DNA from: Caldilineaceae bacterium
Lineage (GTDB): Bacteria > Chloroflexota > Anaerolineae > Caldilineales > Caldilineaceae
Direction: 5' to 3'
Length of the DNA: 47,827 nucleotides
Assembly: GCA_018003515.1 (NCBI GenBank)
Contig: JAGNDO010000036.1
Span: 1-47,827, forward strand
The notes below the pieces were generated by a model, which was not told where the DNA came from, did no database searches, and worked only from the letters and a program-made list of their open reading frames with translations. A program made the translations under genes and the position numbers. Below are positions 16,483-25,547 of this stretch, in pieces (positions within the stretch are counted from its first letter, which is position 1; each line of letters opens with the position of its first letter).

Positions 16483-19007
16483 TGGTCCATAAAAAGAGCG
16501 GTAGTTCAATCGACATACGAAGAACGGATGGTCTCTTTGCGGGTTTGTCCATGTTTATCTTGGCTGTTTGCCTTTACTATTCGCTTGGTTACGTGTTTTC
16601 TGTTCCTTATCTTGGATTTAGCGTGAGCGGCGATTGGACCGTAACTTCTCTGGAATCGATCTGTAGCGAAGACATTTCTCAATGTGCAATCGGTGGAACT
16701 TGGCTGCTACCAGATGATCATCTGGTTAAAATAGGTGATTTGAATTTTCTTGACTATGAGATCAATCAGTGGGCGTCACCGTATGAAAACTATACGACTG
16801 GCGATACTCTATCCCTGATCGTAGAGCGAGGTGGCAAACAGTATCAACTACAATGGAAGATCCCCGAGCCAGCTTTGGTGGAACGGGTGGTTCGTTCTTT
16901 GGGCATGTTGATCTTCTTACCATATTGGCTGGCAGGTACGATTATTCTGCTGTTTTTACGCCCTAGGGATGCCTCGTGGAGGCTGTTAACCGTCCTCTTT
17001 TTGGGACTGGCAATATGGCTAGTCGCTGGCGTAGTCTCTTCCTATCGTTTTAGCGGTTCTGTGCCGATTGCCCGCTCCATGTCTTGGGTACTGTCTGCTG
17101 TTTTCGTCCATTTTCATTTATTGGTACCCAGTCCGCTGATCTCCCCTGTCTCGCTAAAACGATCGATGGTTGTTGTATATGCGGTTGCTGTTTTAGGCGC
17201 GACGGCATCACTGTTTGGACTAATTTCCGGCACGTTGGCTTACGGTGTTCTATTGATCAGTATTCTGGGCAGCTTGCTGCTACTTGCATACCACACGATC
17301 TTTCGCCGTGCTGACAAATCGAGCCGTGTGGCCTCCCGCCTCATGCTGATCGGGTCTGGGCTTGCCTTTGGCCCCAGCGTGTTGTTTTGGGTGCTGCCCG
17401 GCTTGCTTTCATTATCAACACCCGGCTTCCTGACCACGGCGTTTATCACAGCCGCCCTGCCGCTTCAGCCCTTTTTCTATATTTACGCCATCTACAAGCG
17501 TAGCTTGGGTGATCTGGAGTTTCGGGTTAGCCGAATTTTGGCATCCTACAGCTACTTGATCCTCTTTGCTACCGGATTCGTGATCGTCTATATGATCGCC
17601 GGGCAAGTTCTTGGCTATGACAATAACCTGCTATCGTTCTCTCTGCTTATGTCGGCCTTGTTGTTGGCTGGGGCCTTTCTCTTGCAAGATCGCTATCTGC
17701 GTGTGGTGCGCAAGATGGCCTATGGCACCACCCATGATCCCGATCACATCGTCACGCTCTTTGCCAATGCCATTCCCCAGGCGTTGAACCATCAGGCCTT
17801 GGCGGACCTTTTGGTCAAAGATATGTTGCCCGCCATGTTGATCCGTCAGTCCGCGCTGGTCGTTGTGGGGGAGCGGGGTGTCCGACCGATTTATGCCACG
17901 GCCATTGAGGAAGAGCGCCTGCCCGCCAAACAACCTGTCGTGCAGCATCTGGCGGAGACGGTGAAGACATACCGTTCGCCAGAGTTGACCCCCCCTGACC
18001 AATATGACTGGGTTCGCCTGGCTTTACCGGTCAAGCTAGGCGAGGATATCCTGGGCGCCTGGCTCTTCGGCAAGCGCGATCCAGACGATTTCTACCCCCT
18101 GCCCGATGTGACTCTCCTGACCACCTTGGCCAGCCAGATCGGCGTGGCTTTGCAAAACATCCGCCTGATCGAAGATCTGCGTCAGCGAGCGGATGAATTG
18201 CAGGCGGCCAACGATGAATTGCGGGAACTGGACAAGCTGAAAGAAGAGTTTATCCAGAATATCTCCCACGAACTGCGCACGCCGCTGACTTTGGTTCAGG
18301 GCTATGTGGAACTCATGCGCGAGGGGTTGCTGGGCGAGGTGAATGTGGAGCAGAAGGAGGCGCTGGATATTGCCTTTGACCGCACCCTCTTCACCGTGCG
18401 CATGGTGGATGACATCATCAGCATGCAGCAGGCCCTGGCCGAACAGATGGTGATGGCCCCGGTGGATATGGCGGAATTGGCCAAAAAGAGCTTGCGCATG
18501 GCAGAGTTGGCCGGACGCAAGGAGCAGATCAGCGCGGATGGCACGATCCGATCTCGCCACCAGTTTGAACTGCGTCTCAAAGGTGAGGTTCCCCTTGTGA
18601 TGGGGGCGCGCAGCCGGCTGGGCCAGGTTCTTGACAACCTGCTGGGCAATGCCATCAAATTTAGCCCGGACGGCGGCGAGATCGCCATCGAGATCGAACC
18701 CTGCTATCATCGCTATGATGTCGGCCACTCCGATCTGGTTCCCCTGCCAGCGGTGGAAATATCCGTGCGGGATCAAGGCGTGGGCATTCCGGCGAGCAAA
18801 ATCGAGCATATCTGGGATCGCTTCTTTCAGGTCGATGGCTCCAGCACCCGGCAGTTTGGCGGGATGGGGTTGGGGCTTTCCATTGTCAAGGAGATTGTGA
18901 CCTCCCATGAGGGCTTTGTTTGGGCGGAGAGCCGGGAGGGGGTCGGATCTATCTTCCGCTTTGTGCTGCCCACCCAGGAAACTTTCGCCCGAGTGCGTAA
19001 AACGTAG
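16482..19007 (+). CDS. PDZ-7TM-GAF sensor histidine kinase (ComP-like)
   Basis: An 841-residue membrane kinase. Order: TM1 (about 18-38), an extracytoplasmic PDZ-like region (about 40-125, with DDHLVKIGDLNF), six or seven further TM helices to about residue 390, a GAF domain (about 430-580), a coiled coil, HisKA with phospho-acceptor His596 (ISHELRTPLT), and HATPase with NLLGNAIKFS, DQGVGIP and GMGLGLSIV boxes. The membrane half resembles ComP, including a LAFGPSVLFWVLPG helix. The kinase half differs: ComP carries a HisKA_3-type core. It is translationally coupled to the synthase gene, so it is the probable receptor for the processed peptide. No response regulator follows, and the gene ends 10 bp from the convergent comEC. 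Confidence 0.85.
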   Translation: MVHKKSGSSIDIRRTDGLFAGLSMFILAVCLYYSLGYVFSVPYLGFSVSGDWTVTSLESICSEDISQCAIGGTWLLPDDHLVKIGDLNFLDYEINQWASPYENYTTGDTLSLIVERGGKQYQLQWKIPEPALVERVVRSLGMLIFLPYWLAGTIILLFLRPRDASWRLLTVLFLGLAIWLVAGVVSSYRFSGSVPIARSMSWVLSAVFVHFHLLVPSPLISPVSLKRSMVVVYAVAVLGATASLFGLISGTLAYGVLLISILGSLLLLAYHTIFRRADKSSRVASRLMLIGSGLAFGPSVLFWVLPGLLSLSTPGFLTTAFITAALPLQPFFYIYAIYKRSLGDLEFRVSRILASYSYLILFATGFVIVYMIAGQVLGYDNNLLSFSLLMSALLLAGAFLLQDRYLRVVRKMAYGTTHDPDHIVTLFANAIPQALNHQALADLLVKDMLPAMLIRQSALVVVGERGVRPIYATAIEEERLPAKQPVVQHLAETVKTYRSPELTPPDQYDWVRLALPVKLGEDILGAWLFGKRDPDDFYPLPDVTLLTTLASQIGVALQNIRLIEDLRQRADELQAANDELRELDKLKEEFIQNISHELRTPLTLVQGYVELMREGLLGEVNVEQKEALDIAFDRTLFTVRMVDDIISMQQALAEQMVMAPVDMAELAKKSLRMAELAGRKEQISADGTIRSRHQFELRLKGEVPLVMGARSRLGQVLDNLLGNAIKFSPDGGEIAIEIEPCYHRYDVGHSDLVPLPAVEISVRDQGVGIPASKIEHIWDRFFQVDGSSTRQFGGMGLGLSIVKEIVTSHEGFVWAESREGVGSIFRFVLPTQETFARVRKT

Positions 19008-19017
19008 CCGTCCCGGT

Positions 19018-21594
19018 TCATTCCCCGATCGATACTCGCCCCTGTTCCGTACTCACCCACATCTGCTCGCCGTCCGTGCGCACATGGATGCGCCCGTGGT
19101 GGTCGTTGCGCAAGACCAGCCGCCCATCCAGTCGGGCCAGAGTTTCTTCCGTGGGATGACCATAGCGGTTTTCGCCCACTTGGATCACGGCCACGGAGGG
19201 ATTGACCGCTTGGACAAAAGCCTCGCCCGTGCTGAAGCGGCTGCCGTGGTGTCCTGCTTTGAGGATGGTGGATGCCACCGGCATTCCCGCCGCCAACATC
19301 CCCATCTCCGCCGGGATGCCCGCATCCCCAGTCAGCAACGCACTAAACTCCCCATAGACCAGACGTAGCACCAGCGAATTCTCGTTGTCGCTCTCTTCGC
19401 CCGTCATCCCCAGCGCCGATGGCCACACCACCCACAACGCCACCCCATCCCCCAGGTCGATCCAGCCTCCGGCGGATTGCAACTCCACCGGCACCCCGGC
19501 ATCACGCATGGCCGTACGCCACGCTGCGCCGTCCTCGCTGGCCTGGGCGGGGATGGAATCCAGCGCTTGAGCAATTTTGAAGCGTTGGGGCAGCACTTCC
19601 TGGGCCCCGATGTGGTCGCTGTCCGGGTGGGAAGCGATGACCAGATCCAGGCTGCGGTCCCAGAAGGGCATCACCGCGCCCAGTTCGCTGTAGAGGATTT
19701 GGGGGCTGAGACCGCCATCCACCAGCACTTGACGGCCCGATGGGGTTTGGATCAAAATGCCATCCCCCTGGCCGATGTCGAGAAAATAGACGTGCAAAGA
19801 GCTATCCGGTTGGGCAAGGGCCGCAATCCACACCAAAATGGCCACCGCGCCCACCATCCCCACGCCCGTGGGACCGGCCACTTTGCTCCCAAAATTTGGC
19901 CACCGCCAAGTTCCCCATTTTTCACCAAAAAGCCGTGCCCACCCCGCCAGCCGCTGTCGCCACCGCCAACCAAAGATGGCCGCGTAGGTCAGGATCAGCG
20001 CGCCCGGTCCATAGCGCAGAATCTCCAAGCTGGCCCCCGGCAGGGCCGCGCTCCACTGCACCATTTTCACCGTCCACGCCAGACTGAGCCAGGGCAGCCA
20101 CAACACCACCTGGGCCAAGATCGTCAATCCCATCAGACCAAAGGCCAGACCGCCGATACCGCCGAACATGATCAGGGGCTGCACGGGCAGGATCAGGATG
20201 TTGGTGAGCAGGCTGATCAAGCTCAGGCGGCCAAAATAGAAGACGACCAAGGGCAGGGTGGTGACATTGGCGGCCAGGGTGACGATCAGCCCATCTTGAA
20301 ATAAGCCTTGCAGCACGCCCTTGGCCGCGGAGGCCACGCCGCTTTGGGCCAAGAAGCCGCTGGTGAGAAAGCCGCCGGAGAAGCCGGGCAGCCAGCGGCC
20401 CACGGCCTGGGTCAGCCCCGGCGTAAAGAGGATCAACCCCGCCGTGGCCGCACTGCTCAGTTGAAAGCCCACATCCCACAGCATGAGGGGGTTGACCACG
20501 GTCATGGCCCCGCAGGCCGCACCCAGGCTGACCAGGGCGGTGCTGGGCCGGTTGATGGCCGTGGCCCACACAAAGAGACCACCCATGAGCGCCGCCCGCA
20601 GCACAGCCGCGTCCCCGCCCACGAGGAGGGCGTAGAGGCCGATCCCCGCCAGCGTGGGCAGGATCGAGCGCCGTCGGCCCAGGACGCGCTGGAAGATGGC
20701 CATCAGCACCCCGGCCACCAAGGCCACATTTGATCCCGAAATCACGATCACATGGGAGGTGCCCGTGAGGTTGAACTGGTCGTAGAGATCGTCGGGGATG
20801 CCGGACTCGATGCCCAGCAACATGCCGTTGGCCAGGGCGGCGTAGGGTTCGGGCAACAGCCGGTTGAGGAGGCTTTCCGAGCGGGCGCGCAGGGCGTAGA
20901 GGGTGCGCTTGAGGCGGCTGCCCTGGTTTGGCGTCTCCAGGGGGGTGATGCGGGGACGCTGCATCAGGCTTTGCACCCCCTTGCGGGCCAGGTAAGCCCG
21001 ATAGTCGAAATCCTCAAACTGGGGCGGGTCAGACAGGATGCCGGTGATGCGCACGGGCTGGCCGTAGATCACCTGGGTGGCCAGGCCCGTGGTCAGCCGC
21101 AGTTGGCCGTGGACCGGGCGTTCGCTGCCGTCGATCTTGAGGGAATCTACCCGCACATCCAGCCGCTGCTGGGTGTCCTGGCGCAGGGGATAGCTGTTGA
21201 TCATGCCGGTGACGGTGACGCTTTCGCCCGTGGGGGCAAAGCCCGACTGGGCCGGCTCGTTGTAAAAGGCCAAGTCCTGGCTGGTGATGCAGGGGGCCGT
21301 GGGGTGAGACGCATAGCGGGCCACCCCGGCCAGCAGACAGACCAGGAGGGCCACCCGCATCCCCGGCGAAAGTCCCCGGCGGGGCGAGCGAAAGCCAGCG
21401 CTCATGGGCCAGCGCATCCGGTGGGCGTTTCGGGGTGGGGTCAGGCGGTCGGCCAGGGGGGCAAAAGGCAGCATCCCCAACAGGGGCAGCCACAGCCAGT
21501 CGGGCAGATGGCAGCCCACCAGCCCCGCCTGCCAGACCCACTGGCCCAGGGCGATGCCGATCAGATAGGCGGTTGAGAGGTAGAGGAGGGTCAT
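19018..21594 (-). CDS. comEC: DNA uptake channel ComEC/Rec2
   Basis: An 858-residue polytopic membrane protein of natural transformation that moves single-stranded DNA across the cytoplasmic membrane. Seen: N-terminal helices, an OB-like soluble region (about 130-220), the Competence domain with SNVALVAGVLMAIFQR and many helices (about 260-520), and a C-terminal metallo-beta-lactamase domain with FLDIGQGDGILIQ, ASHPDSDHIG and KAGHHGSRFS. The metal-binding residues appear intact. No ribosome-binding site is visible before the ATG at 21594. It is convergent with the ComP-like kinase with only 10 bp between, so the two transcripts must overlap. comEA is not adjacent. Confidence 0.95.
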   Translation of the reverse strand: MTLLYLSTAYLIGIALGQWVWQAGLVGCHLPDWLWLPLLGMLPFAPLADRLTPPRNAHRMRWPMSAGFRSPRRGLSPGMRVALLVCLLAGVARYASHPTAPCITSQDLAFYNEPAQSGFAPTGESVTVTGMINSYPLRQDTQQRLDVRVDSLKIDGSERPVHGQLRLTTGLATQVIYGQPVRITGILSDPPQFEDFDYRAYLARKGVQSLMQRPRITPLETPNQGSRLKRTLYALRARSESLLNRLLPEPYAALANGMLLGIESGIPDDLYDQFNLTGTSHVIVISGSNVALVAGVLMAIFQRVLGRRRSILPTLAGIGLYALLVGGDAAVLRAALMGGLFVWATAINRPSTALVSLGAACGAMTVVNPLMLWDVGFQLSSAATAGLILFTPGLTQAVGRWLPGFSGGFLTSGFLAQSGVASAAKGVLQGLFQDGLIVTLAANVTTLPLVVFYFGRLSLISLLTNILILPVQPLIMFGGIGGLAFGLMGLTILAQVVLWLPWLSLAWTVKMVQWSAALPGASLEILRYGPGALILTYAAIFGWRWRQRLAGWARLFGEKWGTWRWPNFGSKVAGPTGVGMVGAVAILVWIAALAQPDSSLHVYFLDIGQGDGILIQTPSGRQVLVDGGLSPQILYSELGAVMPFWDRSLDLVIASHPDSDHIGAQEVLPQRFKIAQALDSIPAQASEDGAAWRTAMRDAGVPVELQSAGGWIDLGDGVALWVVWPSALGMTGEESDNENSLVLRLVYGEFSALLTGDAGIPAEMGMLAAGMPVASTILKAGHHGSRFSTGEAFVQAVNPSVAVIQVGENRYGHPTEETLARLDGRLVLRNDHHGRIHVRTDGEQMWVSTEQGRVSIGE

Positions 21595-21628
21595 GGTTTT
21601 TTGTGAACGGGTGAGCGGGTGAAGGGGT

Positions 21629-21706
21629 GATTAGGGATTGGGGATTGGGGATTGGGGATTGGGTCAGCGTGCCCAATCCCCAATCCCCAATCCCCAATCC
21701 CTAATC
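21629..21706. repeat. Perfect GATTGGG heptamer palindrome
   Basis: The arms 21629-21663 and 21672-21706 are perfect 35-base reverse complements built of GATTGGG/GATTAGG units, with an 8-base loop. It lies in the divergent spacer between comEC and the oxidoreductase gene, and uses the same unit as the array at 4067-4220. Confidence 0.92.
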
Positions 21707-21862
21707 TCATTCTCCCCCCATTTCTGCCGCATGACAATGCGCGGTTGTGCGTATTTTGTGGTGGATGGGATCATGGCCTGGGTTGCGGGCTTCTGCGCAA
21801 AGGTGGTGTAAAATGAAGATGCCGTTGTCGTCCGTATCTTCTATGCAAAAGAGGATCTTGAT

Positions 21863-22954
21863 ATGAACTCCGAAAGCGTACCGCCCCCAGCCCCCCGTCT
21901 CCTCGCCCTTGCCGTCCTGGGCTGCGGACCCATCGCCCAGATCGCCCATTTTGAAGCCATCCGCAAGGCCCGCAACGCCGATCTCTACGCCATCTGCGAC
22001 CGGGCGGCGGATCTGCGCGAACGCATGGCCGTACTCCATTCGCCCCGGCAGGTCTACGCCGACTATGCAGAGATGTTGGCCGATCCCGGTGTGGACGCGG
22101 TGCTGGTGGCCGTGGCGGACCAGTTCCATGTGCCCCTGGCCCTGCAAGCCCTGGACGCGGGCAAGCATGTCTTTGTGGAGAAGCCTATGGCCGTCACCGT
22201 GGAGGAGGCCGAAACCCTGGCCCGCACCGTGGCCGAGACCGGGCTGATCCTGCAAGTGGGGACCAACAAGCGTTTTGACCCCGGCATCGCCTTTGCCCGG
22301 GACTTCATCCGGGCCGAGCTGGGGGAGCTGATCAACCTGAAGGCGTGGTATTGCGACAGCACCTATCGCTATACCATGACCGACAACCTCCAGCCCCTGC
22401 GGGTGGAGAGCCAGTCGGCCTTGCGGCCCCCGGGCGATCCCCGCTCGGACCGGCGGCGCTATCTCATGTTCGCCCACGGCAGCCATCTGGTGGACACGGC
22501 CCGCTTTTTGGCCGGGGAGATCGAAGCTGTGCGGGCCAGGTTTTTGGAACGGGCCGGCACGTACACTTGGTTCGTGGAGGTGGCCTTTGCCGACGGCACT
22601 CTGGGCCACTTGGACCTGACCGTTTCCGTGCGCGGAGATTGGGACGAGGGCTTTGTGGTCAACGGCGCGGGCGGCAGCGTCCACGCCAAGACCTTTCTGC
22701 CTTGGTTTCATCGGGCCAGCCAGGTGGACTGTTTCAGCGTGCGGGATGGCCAAACCCACCGACCTCTCGGCGCGGATGGCCACACCTATCGCCGCCAGAT
22801 CGAGGGCTTTGCGGATACCATCCTTGACGGCGCGGCCCAGCATGGGGCGGATGTGACCGACGGTCTGGCTGCCCTGCGCGTCATGGTCGCCATCGCCCGC
22901 AGCGTGGAGAGCGGGGAGTGGGTGCGGGCGGATGAGGTGGGCGGGGGAGTGTAG
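21863..22954 (+). CDS. Gfo/Idh/MocA family oxidoreductase
   Basis: A 363-residue NAD(P)-dependent sugar or cyclitol dehydrogenase-like protein. The Rossmann fold opens with LAVLGCGPIAQIAHFEAI; the family signature EKPMAV contains the conserved Lys, and the C-terminal alpha/beta domain carries AHGSHLVDTARF with a probable catalytic His. Substrate not readable. GAGGATC precedes the ATG at 21863. The isomerase-like gene follows after about 50 bp, a pairing usual for inositol-type or rare-sugar catabolism. Confidence 0.9.
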   Translation: MNSESVPPPAPRLLALAVLGCGPIAQIAHFEAIRKARNADLYAICDRAADLRERMAVLHSPRQVYADYAEMLADPGVDAVLVAVADQFHVPLALQALDAGKHVFVEKPMAVTVEEAETLARTVAETGLILQVGTNKRFDPGIAFARDFIRAELGELINLKAWYCDSTYRYTMTDNLQPLRVESQSALRPPGDPRSDRRRYLMFAHGSHLVDTARFLAGEIEAVRARFLERAGTYTWFVEVAFADGTLGHLDLTVSVRGDWDEGFVVNGAGGSVHAKTFLPWFHRASQVDCFSVRDGQTHRPLGADGHTYRRQIEGFADTILDGAAQHGADVTDGLAALRVMVAIARSVESGEWVRADEVGGGV

Positions 22955-22972
22955 AGACACAAGCGTCTCTAC
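22951..22972 (+). repeat. Short hairpin overlapping the oxidoreductase stop codon
   Basis: GTAGAGAC and GTCTCTAC pair around a 6-base loop, and the first arm includes the TAG stop codon. It lies between two likely co-transcribed genes. Confidence 0.6.
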
Positions 22973-23004
22973 GATGAATGAACATCGATTTTGGAGGAGA
23001 ACAA

Positions 23005-23826
23005 ATGCGGCTGGGGATTTTCACAAAGACATTCGCCCGCCCCACCCTGGACGGGATCTTGGACGCGGTGGTGGCCCACGGTTTGCCCTGCACCCACTTC
23101 AACATGGCCTGCGTGGGCCTGCCCTCCATGCCCGATGAAATCGACCCGGATCTGGCCCGACAGATCCAGGCCGCCCACGTCCAGCGGGGGCTGAAGATGG
23201 CCGGGATCTCCGGCACGTACAACATGATCCACCCGGATGTGGCGGTGCGGGCGGATGGCCTGCGCCGGTTGGCGGTCCTGGCCCAGGCCGCGCCGTTGAT
23301 GGGCACAGCCATCATCACCCTCTGCACGGGTACTCGGGATGCCGTCAACCCGTGGCGACATCACCCGCACAACGCCCGTCCGCAGGCCTGGGCCGATCTG
23401 TGCCGGGAGATGGCCCAGGCGTTGACCATCGCCGAGACGCATGGGCTGATCCTGGGGGTGGAACCGGAATTGGGCAATGTGGTCAACTCGGCGGTCCAGG
23501 CCCGGCGGCTGTTGGACGAGATGCGCTCTCCCCATCTCCAAATTGTGCTGGACGGGGCCAATCTGCTGCGCCCGGAGACGGTGGCGGATCAGGCTGCCAT
23601 CTTGGATGCAGCCCTGGATCTGCTGGGGGACGACCTGATCATGGCCCACGCCAAGGACATCACCCTGGATGGCCGGCACGTGGCCGCGGGGATGGGGGTG
23701 CTGGACTATGCACATTTTGTGGGCGGATTGCAGGAGATCGGCTTTGCCGGTCCGTTGATTTTACATGGATTGGCCGAGGAGCAGGTGGGGGACGCGGTGA
23801 GATTTGTGCGCGGGGCGATGGGGTAG
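23005..23826 (+). CDS. Xylose isomerase-like TIM-barrel protein (sugar phosphate isomerase/epimerase)
   Basis: A 273-residue AP_endonuc_2/xylose-isomerase-like TIM barrel. Seen: start MRLGIFTKTFARP, the ITLCTGTRD strand end, the metal-ligand glutamate in LGVEPELGN, the aspartate in IVLDGANLL, and MAHAKDITLDG with His and Asp ligands, then PLILHGLAEE. Members interconvert keto/aldo sugars or inosose derivatives using a divalent metal. GGAGGAG five bases before the ATG at 23005 decides the start. It is likely to act with the preceding dehydrogenase. Confidence 0.9.
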   Translation: MRLGIFTKTFARPTLDGILDAVVAHGLPCTHFNMACVGLPSMPDEIDPDLARQIQAAHVQRGLKMAGISGTYNMIHPDVAVRADGLRRLAVLAQAAPLMGTAIITLCTGTRDAVNPWRHHPHNARPQAWADLCREMAQALTIAETHGLILGVEPELGNVVNSAVQARRLLDEMRSPHLQIVLDGANLLRPETVADQAAILDAALDLLGDDLIMAHAKDITLDGRHVAAGMGVLDYAHFVGGLQEIGFAGPLILHGLAEEQVGDAVRFVRGAMG

Positions 23827-23869
23827 GGAGATCGGCCAAGACGTCATGCCGAGCAGTCAAAGATTGTGC

Positions 23870-23875
23870 TATAAT
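23870..23875 (+). promoter_or_regulatory. Extended -10 promoter for the 93-residue protein
   Basis: TGC-TATAAT forms an extended -10; no good -35 hexamer is visible. The ATG lies 47 bases downstream. Confidence 0.5.
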
Positions 23876-23921
23876 GCGAGCATGTGGTTCAACCAAGGGT
23901 GCATGTGAGAGGAAAATCCCA

Positions 23922-24203
23922 ATGGCCGTCCGGGATCCAGAAATTGAAAAATTACGGGTGGACATCTATCGCCAAATGACGCCGCAAACACGTATCCTCA
24001 TGGCCGCCCAGATGTACGAGGACGCCATGACCAATATGCGCTCTGCCATCTTGGATCGCCACCCTGAGTACGATGAAATCGAATTGGAGCGGGAAATGCG
24101 ATGTCGGCTGTTGTCCCGCCCGCTCTTTCTTGAAGTTCAGGCCTACATAGACGAACGTAATCGAGGGAAATCGCTATCCGCAGATCCCAGTGAACGCTCG
24201 TAG
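23922..24203 (+). CDS. Conserved small protein of unknown function (93 aa)
   Basis: This protein starts MAVRDPEIEKLRVDIYRQM after GAGAGGAAAA. It carries the pattern MTPQTR..MAAQMYEDAMTNMRSAILDRHPEYDEIELEREMRCRLL, seen in a family of short proteins frequent in Chloroflexota and cyanobacteria, often next to nucleotidyltransferase-like or toxin-antitoxin genes. No such partner is encoded here. It has no signal peptide or TM segment. Its function is unknown. Confidence 0.7.
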   Translation: MAVRDPEIEKLRVDIYRQMTPQTRILMAAQMYEDAMTNMRSAILDRHPEYDEIELEREMRCRLLSRPLFLEVQAYIDERNRGKSLSADPSERS

Positions 24204-24313
24204 CCGGTCCGTGACCGGCGGGTCTGCCGATGAAGATCCTGGGGGTCTGCGCCTGGTAGCAGTCGAGAAGACGCCGTCCAGAATTGGGCATTCCGGGATT
24301 GGGCCGGACGATC

Positions 24314-24376
24314 TGGGTTCATGCAGATGGTGCTGGCCCAATCCCGGAATGGGCCAGCACCATCTGCATGAACCCA
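24314..24376. repeat. Perfect 27-bp hairpin in a gene-free spacer
   Basis: The arms 24314-24340 and 24350-24376 are exact 27-base reverse complements with a 9-base loop (ATCCCGGAA). The flanks repeat TTCCGGGATTG on both sides at 24291 and 24390. The 24204-24472 spacer holds no believable gene; short frames there translate the palindrome. Without a T-tract it is not a simple terminator. It may be a structured RNA or a mobile palindrome. Confidence 0.85.
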
Positions 24377-24472
24377 AGAAGAACCGGCCCTTTCCGGGAT
24401 TGCCCAGATCGTTTCCAACACACTGACCCACACCCGATTCCTTGGCTTGCTGCCTATGGGGCACGGACCTGG

Positions 24473-25498
24473 TTAAACCGTTTTCCGCTGATAATACGTA
24501 CTCCGCCCCCGCCCCTTGCGCTCGATGATCCCCATTTCAACCAACTTTCTAAAATCAAGACTACGGGTGGCTTTGGCCCGGTCGGTGCGTTGGGCATAGT
24601 CCCGATCGTTGACATGACCTTGGGCATCGATCAGGTCCAGGATGGTTTGATGATAGGCTTTCAATCCTTGATTTGGCGGGCCTTGGTGATCCGTCAATTG
24701 CTTGTCGAGCCGGTGCAGTTCGTCGAGAATTCCCTCGGCAAAATATTCTAGCCAAGTGGTGAAATCCAACGCTTCCACCAGATCATAATAGTTCCCGAAG
24801 ACGCCCACTCGCTGAAAATAGCGGGTGACATTCCGGTTGTAGTAATTTTCAAAGCTGAGCAGATGGAAGAGATCCAGCCCCAGCCCGGCCAATAACTGTT
24901 TTGTGGCCAGACGGGTGGTGCGCCCATTGCCATCCACAAAGGGATGGATGATCACGAACTGTTTGTGGAAAAGCCCGGCCAGAATCAGCGGGTCCAATCG
25001 ATCGATCTCGGCCTGGACAAAGCCAACCAGATCCCCCATCAATCCCGGCACATCCTGATGATCCGGTGGCAAATAGAGGACATTGCCGCTGCGAGGCTCG
25101 TGGATCACCACGGGTTCCAGCCGCCACTGGCCGCTATGTTCTGCGGGCAACAGATCGGTGGTCACCCCCCGGTGGATGGCCAAAATCTGCTCGACGGTGA
25201 ACGGGGCATCCGGTGCGAGGTTCAATTCTAGGAGCGTGCGATTGTAGTTGATAACTTCCTGTTCGCTTTGCCGGGCATGGATGGGCTGGGTTTTGAGCAG
25301 GCGCTTCACTTCGGTCAAGGGCAGAGGATTGCCCTCAATGCTGGTCGAGGCATAGGTGGAGGTCACCACCGCCTCGGAGAGAAGCTCGGCATAGACCACG
25401 TCCGAAACATGACGTTTGTTTAGCTCATGCACCAGAACCGTGATCTGCTTGATTGAGTCTAAAAGTTGGGGGGAAATAAGATAGCTGGGTTGGAACAT
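24473..25498 (-). CDS. Fic family protein (probable AMPylase)
   Basis: A 341-residue Fic protein that would transfer AMP from ATP to a target hydroxyl. The catalytic motif HPFVDGNGRTTR occupies residues 185-196 with His185. An inhibitory S-x3-E-G motif (Ser51-Thr-Ser-Ile-Glu55-Gly56) lies N-terminally, so it is a class II, self-inhibited Fic. A C-terminal winged-helix region (about 285-341, DRAKATRSLDFRKLVEMGII) could bind DNA. AAAGGAG sits before the ATG. The promoter is overlapped by repeated TAGACG half-sites, which suggests autoregulation. No antitoxin gene is adjacent. Confidence 0.93.
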   Translation of the reverse strand: MFQPSYLISPQLLDSIKQITVLVHELNKRHVSDVVYAELLSEAVVTSTYASTSIEGNPLPLTEVKRLLKTQPIHARQSEQEVINYNRTLLELNLAPDAPFTVEQILAIHRGVTTDLLPAEHSGQWRLEPVVIHEPRSGNVLYLPPDHQDVPGLMGDLVGFVQAEIDRLDPLILAGLFHKQFVIIHPFVDGNGRTTRLATKQLLAGLGLDLFHLLSFENYYNRNVTRYFQRVGVFGNYYDLVEALDFTTWLEYFAEGILDELHRLDKQLTDHQGPPNQGLKAYHQTILDLIDAQGHVNDRDYAQRTDRAKATRSLDFRKLVEMGIIERKGRGRSTYYQRKTV

Positions 25499-25510
25499 GG
25501 CGTCTCCTTT

Positions 25511-25547
25511 CGTCTAATTATAGACGAAAATTAGACGATTTGTCCAA
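25511..25547 (-). promoter_or_regulatory. fic promoter with overlapping TAGACG operator
   Basis: On the minus strand: TTGGAC (25542-25547), 19-bp spacer, TATAAT (25517-25522). CGTCTAAT (25511-25518) and ATTAGACG (25530-25537) form an inverted repeat around the -10 box, with a third TAGACG at 25521-25526. The arrangement fits a repressor, possibly the Fic winged helix. Confidence 0.6.

Noticed and set aside
24174..24464. Several short frames in the 24.2-24.5 kb spacer
   Set aside because: They translate both arms of the 27-bp palindrome and give the same peptide motif from both strands.
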